Assembly (NCBI RefSeq): GCF_900580865.1 | Contig: NZ_UTBZ01000169.1 | Coordinates: forward strand, 1 to 64,000 | Length of the DNA: 64,000 nt | Source: Pseudomonas viridiflava | GTDB lineage: Bacteria; Pseudomonadota; Gammaproteobacteria; Pseudomonadales; Pseudomonadaceae | Direction: 5' to 3' | Shown: positions 59,906-64,000 of the stretch, one piece after another | How positions within the stretch are numbered: position 1 is the first letter of the stretch | Layout: the number at the start of each line of letters is the position of its first letter | Made by a program: the position numbers and the translations under genes | Notes under the pieces: model-generated | The model's database searches: none | Told to the model about the DNA's origin: nothing | The model's input: the letters and a program-made list of their open reading frames with translations, nothing else

Positions 59906-60973
59906 TCAGAGGCTCGATTTCGCAATGACCTGCAAGCTCATCTGCTCCAGCAGTTTGTTCATGTGAATGAACTGCGCGAAGCGTTTGTCCTGGGTCTGGC
60001 CATGGTAGAAGCGGTAGTAAATCTGCTGCACGATGCCGGCCAGACGGAACAGGCCGTAGGTGTAGTAGAAGTCGAAATTGTCGATCTGAATGCCCGAACG
60101 CTCGGCGTAGTAATCGACGAACTCGCGGCGGGTGAGCATGCCCTGTGCGTGGCTCGGCTGGCGACGCATCAGTTGCACCGGCGCCGGGTCATCGGCCTGA
60201 ATCCAATAGGCGAGGGTGTTGCCCAGATCCATCAGTGGATCGCCGAGGGTGGTCAGTTCCCAGTCGAGCACGCCGATGATCTGCATCGGATTCTGTGGGT
60301 CGAGGATGACGTTGTCGAAGCGATAGTCGTTGTGGACGATGCTTGAAGTCGGGTGGTCGGCCGGCATCTTGTCGTTGAGCCAGGCTTTGACCTGTTCCCA
60401 ATGTGGCGCGTCGGGCGTCAGTGCTTTTTCGTAGCGTTCGCTCCAGCCTTTGATCTGGCGGGCAACGTAGCCTTCCGGTTTGCCCAGATCACCGAGGCCG
60501 CAGGCGTTGTAATCGACCCGGTGCAGTTCGACGAAGCGGTCGATGAAGCTCTTGCACAGCGCTTCGGTTTTCGCTGAATCGAGGCCCAGATCCGGCGGCA
60601 GTTCCGAGCGCAGGATGATCCCTTTGACCCGTTCCATCACGTAGAACTCGGCGCCGATCACCGATTCGTCGGTGCAGTGCACGTAGGCTTTCGGGCAATA
60701 CGGGAAACCGTCACGCAATTGATTGAGGATGCGGAATTCGCGGCCCATGTCGTGGGCGGATTTGGCCTTGTGGCCGAACGGCGGGCGGCGCAGGACAAAC
60801 TCCTGTTCCGGGTATTCCAGCAGGTAGGTCAGGTTCGACGCGCCGCCGGGAAACTGGCTGATCGCAGGTGTGCCACTCAGGCCCGGAATGTGCGCCTTGA
60901 GGTACGGATCGATCAGGCTGGCATCGAGTTCTTCGCCGGAGCGGATACGGGTGGACTGGTCAGTAAGCGCCAT
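59906..60973 (-). CDS. Phosphotransferase-family protein (ACAD10/11-like APH domain)
   Basis: 355 residues. The aminoglycoside-phosphotransferase-like kinase fold shows SQFPGGASNLTYLL, catalytic VHNDYRFDNVIL and the metal-binding GVLDWELTTLGDP. This group is close to the kinase part of ACAD10/ACAD11, which phosphorylates 4-hydroxyacyl-CoA. With the short-chain dehydrogenase downstream it may act in hydroxyacid breakdown (inference). Confidence 0.85.
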   Translation of the reverse strand: MALTDQSTRIRSGEELDASLIDPYLKAHIPGLSGTPAISQFPGGASNLTYLLEYPEQEFVLRRPPFGHKAKSAHDMGREFRILNQLRDGFPYCPKAYVHCTDESVIGAEFYVMERVKGIILRSELPPDLGLDSAKTEALCKSFIDRFVELHRVDYNACGLGDLGKPEGYVARQIKGWSERYEKALTPDAPHWEQVKAWLNDKMPADHPTSSIVHNDYRFDNVILDPQNPMQIIGVLDWELTTLGDPLMDLGNTLAYWIQADDPAPVQLMRRQPSHAQGMLTRREFVDYYAERSGIQIDNFDFYYTYGLFRLAGIVQQIYYRFYHGQTQDKRFAQFIHMNKLLEQMSLQVIAKSSL

Positions 60974-61163
60974 GCTTATCCCTTCTGCTTATTTTGGAGG
61001 CCAGACATCATTGGCTAATCTAATGGCGCGCTCAGGTCGCCACAAGCGCGGGCCGGTCTTATAGGTTAGCGTGTTGCCGGATAATCACCTTTGGGAATGT
61101 GCGCGACGGGCCTCGGCAGACTAAGGTTTAGCGGGTATGCCATGGGCAAAAAGGAGCTTTGAA

Positions 61164-61559
61164 ATGGGCTGTCCGCAAGTCTGTGCCACGGCCACGCTGC
61201 AATGCAGCTTCGGCGCCGCGCCGTCGATGCTCAACGTGCTGCCAGTGAACCGCACGCTGACCGGCGGGATGCCGGCGGCGAACATCATGGATCACATCCC
61301 GTTGGTGAATATTCTGCCGTTTGGCGTGTGCATGAGCATGGCCAACCCGATGGTGGCCGCTGCAACTGCCGCCGCGCTGGGGGTGTTGACGCCGATGCCG
61401 TGTATACCCGCGACGGCCACACCGTGGATTCCCGGCGGGGCGCCGACGTTGTTGCTGGGCGGGATGCCGGCGATCGATGCCAACAGTACGCTGATGTGCA
61501 ATTGGGCGGGGGTGATCAAGATTGTGGTGCCGGGGCAGATGCAGATGCTCATTCCCTGA
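61164..61559 (+). CDS. DUF4280 PAAR-like protein
   Basis: 131 residues starting MGCPQVCATATLQCSFGAAP, with AAGGAG seven bases upstream. The PAAR-like fold pattern has repeated turns and Cys residues (GVCMSMANPMV, PMPCIPATATPWIPGG, STLMCNWAGVIKI). DUF4280 proteins cap the VgrG spike of type VI secretion systems. It faces away from vgrG, which lies on the other strand 0.8 kb to the right. Confidence 0.82.
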   Translation: MGCPQVCATATLQCSFGAAPSMLNVLPVNRTLTGGMPAANIMDHIPLVNILPFGVCMSMANPMVAAATAAALGVLTPMPCIPATATPWIPGGAPTLLLGGMPAIDANSTLMCNWAGVIKIVVPGQMQMLIP

Positions 61560-61585
61560 GTTTTTTACTTGGCGTGAAATCCAAA

Positions 61586-61793
61586 CCCCTCACCCCAGCC
61601 CTCTCCCAGGGGGAGAGGGAGCCGACCGAGTTGTCTGCCGAGATACATCGACCTGAACGACCGAGTCGATTATTAGCCCTGTGCATTGAATCGAGTCGAT
61701 TATGGATTCACTGAATATCTTTCACGTCGGCGTAACTCGCCAATCTCCCCCGATCAGTTCCCTCTCCCTTTGGGAGAGGGCTAGGGTGAGGGG
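61586..61793. repeat. CCCCTCACCC inverted-repeat element (third copy)
   Basis: Ends as at 12405-12588: CCCCTCACCCCAGCCCTCTC on the left and TTTGGGAGAGGGCTAGGGTG on the right. The middle contains two copies of CGAGTCGATTAT and ends TCGGCGTAACTCGCCAAT. Confidence 0.7.
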
Positions 61794-61806
61794 CTCTTCA
61801 GGGGGC

Positions 61807-62349
61807 TCAAGCCTGCTGCGGATCCGCCCACTGCCGATACCACCAGCGCAACCGCGAAATAGGCTTGCCATCCGCACCCAGCGGCCGCCCGTCCTCGGCA
61901 AATCCTTGTTCTGGCTCCAGCAGTTGGCCATTCACATAGCGCGCCTCCAGCGCCGGTTTGCCATTCGGATGAAAGCGCTGATAACGCCCCTCACGCACGC
62001 CATCGCGATAAAACTCCGCCTCCGCCACTTGCCCATCCGGGAAGTAATTGAATGCCTCCCCATGCAACAACCCGCGCCGATAGTTCGCCTTACGCTGTAA
62101 AAAACCCTCCGGCGCGTAAAAACTCGCCACCCCTTGCAACTTGTCGCGCACAAACGGCATCTGCGCCGAGACCTTGCCGTTGGGGTGATAGAGCAGCGAC
62201 GTGCCTTGCAGCTCACCCTGGCTGTAATGCAGATCGGCTTGTTTGCGCCCATCATCCTTGATGTTCAACGGGCCATCGAGTTGACCGTCCTGCAAACGCC
62301 CCTTGAGTTGCTTGTCATCCTGCTGCAGATCCAGCGGTGTGATCGCCAT
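61807..62349 (-). CDS. MORN/YwqK-like repeat protein downstream of vgrG
   Basis: 180 residues made of repeats of the MORN/YwqK type, each about 22 residues: LHYSQGELQGTSLLYHPNGK, ANYRRGLLHGEAFNYFPDG, AEFYRDGVREGRYQRFHPNG, ARYVNGQLL. It starts 12 bp after the vgrG stop and is surely co-transcribed. Such proteins next to vgrG are often called antitoxin-like, but no toxin gene is visible between them; an adaptor or immunity role is possible. Confidence 0.78.
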   Translation of the reverse strand: MAITPLDLQQDDKQLKGRLQDGQLDGPLNIKDDGRKQADLHYSQGELQGTSLLYHPNGKVSAQMPFVRDKLQGVASFYAPEGFLQRKANYRRGLLHGEAFNYFPDGQVAEAEFYRDGVREGRYQRFHPNGKPALEARYVNGQLLEPEQGFAEDGRPLGADGKPISRLRWWYRQWADPQQA

Positions 62350-62361
62350 GGCTTGTCCTTG

Positions 62362-64000
62362 TCAGTTGACTTGCACCAGACCGCCCTTGATGGTCAGCAT
62401 GCCGCCGCCATCCACGGTCTGCGACGCCGCGCCTTTGTTGGTCAGGCTGATTCCGGCGTCGTTGGTCAGCGTTGTTCCGGCCTTGTTGTCCAGTGAGGTG
62501 CCGGCCTGATTGGTCAAGGCCGTGCCGGCCTTGTGGGTGATCGAGGTGCTGGCGGTCGTCGCCAGATCGGCGCCGCTCTTGATCGTGAAGCTGCCGCCGC
62601 TTTGCAGGGTCAGGGTGCCGCTGACCTTGATCGTCAGGTTGCCATCGACTGTCAGGCTGTAATCGCCGCTGACCTTGTCGGTGTAGTTACCGCCGGTGCT
62701 GTGATTCTGGTCGGCGCCGACTTTCACCGTACGGCTGTCCTTCACATCGAGGCTGTCGCTGCCGGTCTGGATCGTTACGCTGCGTTTGCCTTTTTCTAGC
62801 GTCACCGTCTCGTCGCCGTCCTTCACTGTGCGGGTGCGCGCGTTCTGCACGGTGAGGGTTTCATCGTGACCGACGGTGGCCGTGGTGTCGTTGAGCACGT
62901 TGATATTCAGATCTTTTTGCGCCTGCAAAAACACTTCTTCGGCGTCTTTCTTGTCTTCGAAGCGCAACTCGTTGAAGCCACCGCCACCCTTGGAAGACTG
63001 GGTCTTGATTCCGGACTGGGTCTGATTGGCCGGCAGCGCATAGGGCAGGGCGTTGTCGCCGTTGTAGACGCAACCGGTCACCAGCGGCCGATCCGGATCG
63101 CCATCGATAAACGTGACGATGACTTCCTGGCCGATGCGCGGGATGAACTGCATGCCAAACCCCTTGCCGCTCCACGGCAACACCACGCGCACCCAGCAGG
63201 AACTGGTTTCATCGTTCTTGCCGTCGCGATCCCACGGGAACTGCAACTTGATCCGCCCGTACTCGTCGGTCCAGATTTCCTCTCCGGACTTGCCCACGAC
63301 AATGGCCGTTTGCGGGTGCATGCGCGGTTTTGGCGTAACACGTTGCGCACGGAACGGCGTGGCTTTCGGGATGGCTTCGAAGCGGTTGCGATAGCTTTCG
63401 TGGCTGACGTCGTGGGTCACCCGCGTCACTACCCAATCGATGTTCAGGCTCGCATCGTCGTGCCCGTCGAGGGTGAACCAGTGCCCTGGAATCAACCAAC
63501 GGCAATCGCTTTCGCCGACAAAACGTTTCTCCTCGCTGCGCAAGCCGTCAATCCGTTGCTTGGTCAGCGCATCACCGCGCGCCTTGGCGTTGTAGCCGCC
63601 CGGATGCTCGTAGATCGAAAGCGGCCCGGCCACGGCTTCGGCCTGGCCGTAGAGTGAAGTGGTCGGCGTGGTGAACTCATAATCCGTCGCTCGATAAACC
63701 CCGGCTACCGCTTGCAAGCAGACTTGCCCGGAACGAATGCCGTGTAACTCCCGCTCGCCCAAGCCCTGACCCAGGTACTTGACCGTCGGCCCGTTGGGGA
63801 TTTGTACGAAGGCATCGTTGCTGTCGCCGAGCACCAGCGTGTGCTTGCCTTCATCGTGGGTGAAGAACCAGAAGATGCCTTCTTCTTCCAGCAGCCGCGA
63901 GACGAAGGCGAAATCGCTCTCGCCGTACTGCACGCAATATTCGCGCGGGGTGTAGCTGCCGGTCAGCGACAGTTTGAAATCGGTGAAGCCGTGGGCCTTG
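62362..64000 (-). CDS. vgrG: VgrG, type VI secretion spike protein (5' end outside the window)
   Basis: The frame is open to the right edge. Visible parts are the gp27-like domain (FTDFKLSLTGSYTPREYC, ESDFAFVSRLLEEEGIFWFF), the gp5-like OB fold (IWTDEYGRIKLQFPWDRDG, RIGQEVIVTFIDGDPDRPL) and a C-terminal beta-helix with repeated strands, ending in repeats of the type T-x-L-x-N-x-A-G. No fused enzymatic domain is seen. It forms the spike tip and carries the PAAR protein and cargo. A MORN-like gene follows. Confidence 0.95.
   Translation of the reverse strand, partial: KAHGFTDFKLSLTGSYTPREYCVQYGESDFAFVSRLLEEEGIFWFFTHDEGKHTLVLGDSNDAFVQIPNGPTVKYLGQGLGERELHGIRSGQVCLQAVAGVYRATDYEFTTPTTSLYGQAEAVAGPLSIYEHPGGYNAKARGDALTKQRIDGLRSEEKRFVGESDCRWLIPGHWFTLDGHDDASLNIDWVVTRVTHDVSHESYRNRFEAIPKATPFRAQRVTPKPRMHPQTAIVVGKSGEEIWTDEYGRIKLQFPWDRDGKNDETSSCWVRVVLPWSGKGFGMQFIPRIGQEVIVTFIDGDPDRPLVTGCVYNGDNALPYALPANQTQSGIKTQSSKGGGGFNELRFEDKKDAEEVFLQAQKDLNINVLNDTTATVGHDETLTVQNARTRTVKDGDETVTLEKGKRSVTIQTGSDSLDVKDSRTVKVGADQNHSTGGNYTDKVSGDYSLTVDGNLTIKVSGTLTLQSGGSFTIKSGADLATTASTSITHKAGTALTNQAGTSLDNKAGTTLTNDAGISLTNKGAASQTVDGGGMLTIKGGLVQVN

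Overview
This is a chromosomal window from a Pseudomonas of the fluorescens group. The signs are the two families of intergenic REP hairpins (one built on GTAGGAGCTGCCGAAGGCTGCG, one on GTGGGAGCGAGCCTGCTCGCG), a REP-associated tyrosine transposase, Pseudomonas-type small proteins (DUF2790, DUF2388, DUF1652) and genes such as hglS, aruF/aruG-like, mqo and pcs. GC is high almost throughout. The exceptions are an IS4-family element and a two-gene ATPase/nuclease module. I saw no rRNA, tRNA or CRISPR array. All start choices and functions come from reading the sequence and from memory of protein families; no search was run.

Layout. 1-450: the first codons of a type VI secretion hcp gene, a candidate sigma-54 promoter and three upstream 18-bp dyads. 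457-8228 (minus): hglS, glcDEF, then a hydrolase and Baeyer-Villiger-type monooxygenase pair. 8406-13222 (plus): a diguanylate cyclase, a secreted carboxypeptidase G2-like enzyme, an IS4-family insertion with an 11-bp target duplication, and a small gene behind a strongly structured leader. 13356-21617 (minus): an oxaloacetate decarboxylase and a seven-gene RpiR-regulated operon with a glutamine-synthetase-like ligase, two amidohydrolase-type enzymes, an APC permease and an AruF/AruG-like pair. 21941-28383: a phosphatase-like gene with cobF, acetoacetate degradation genes (CoA-transferase plus thiolase) with a LysR regulator, and a sirtuin.

28438-35738 holds the most coherent candidate system. 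It contains an MNIO oxidase (DUF692) with its DUF2063 partner, a two-component system, and a plus-strand operon of two small secreted two-cysteine proteins and a DipZ-like thiol reductase. Three copies of one motif, TGTATY-N4-TGTATC-N13-GATACA, with identical spacing, lie before the MNIO gene and between the response regulator and the small-protein operon. I infer one regulon of cysteine/copper chemistry in the periplasm. No canonical MNIO precursor is present, and the small two-cysteine peptide is a candidate substrate.

35756-48617: GNAT, DUF4242, methyltransferase, phosphatidylcholine synthase, a DUF533 protein, a RAYT flanked by REP pairs, a haem-oxygenase-like diiron protein with a methyltransferase and ligD, sodC and a chemoreceptor. 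48677-50406: an AT-richer, overlapping pair of an ABC-type ATPase and a PD-(D/E)XK-like protein, a possible phage-defence module. 50564-60973: a secreted NTF2-like protein, mqo, several small genes, a PAS-LuxR regulator, a five-copy REP array with an exact 70-bp period, a lipoprotein, a TRIC-type membrane protein, a short-chain dehydrogenase and an aminoglycoside-phosphotransferase-like protein. 61164-64000: a DUF4280 PAAR-like protein, a MORN-like protein and a vgrG running off the end, so both edges of the window carry type VI secretion parts.
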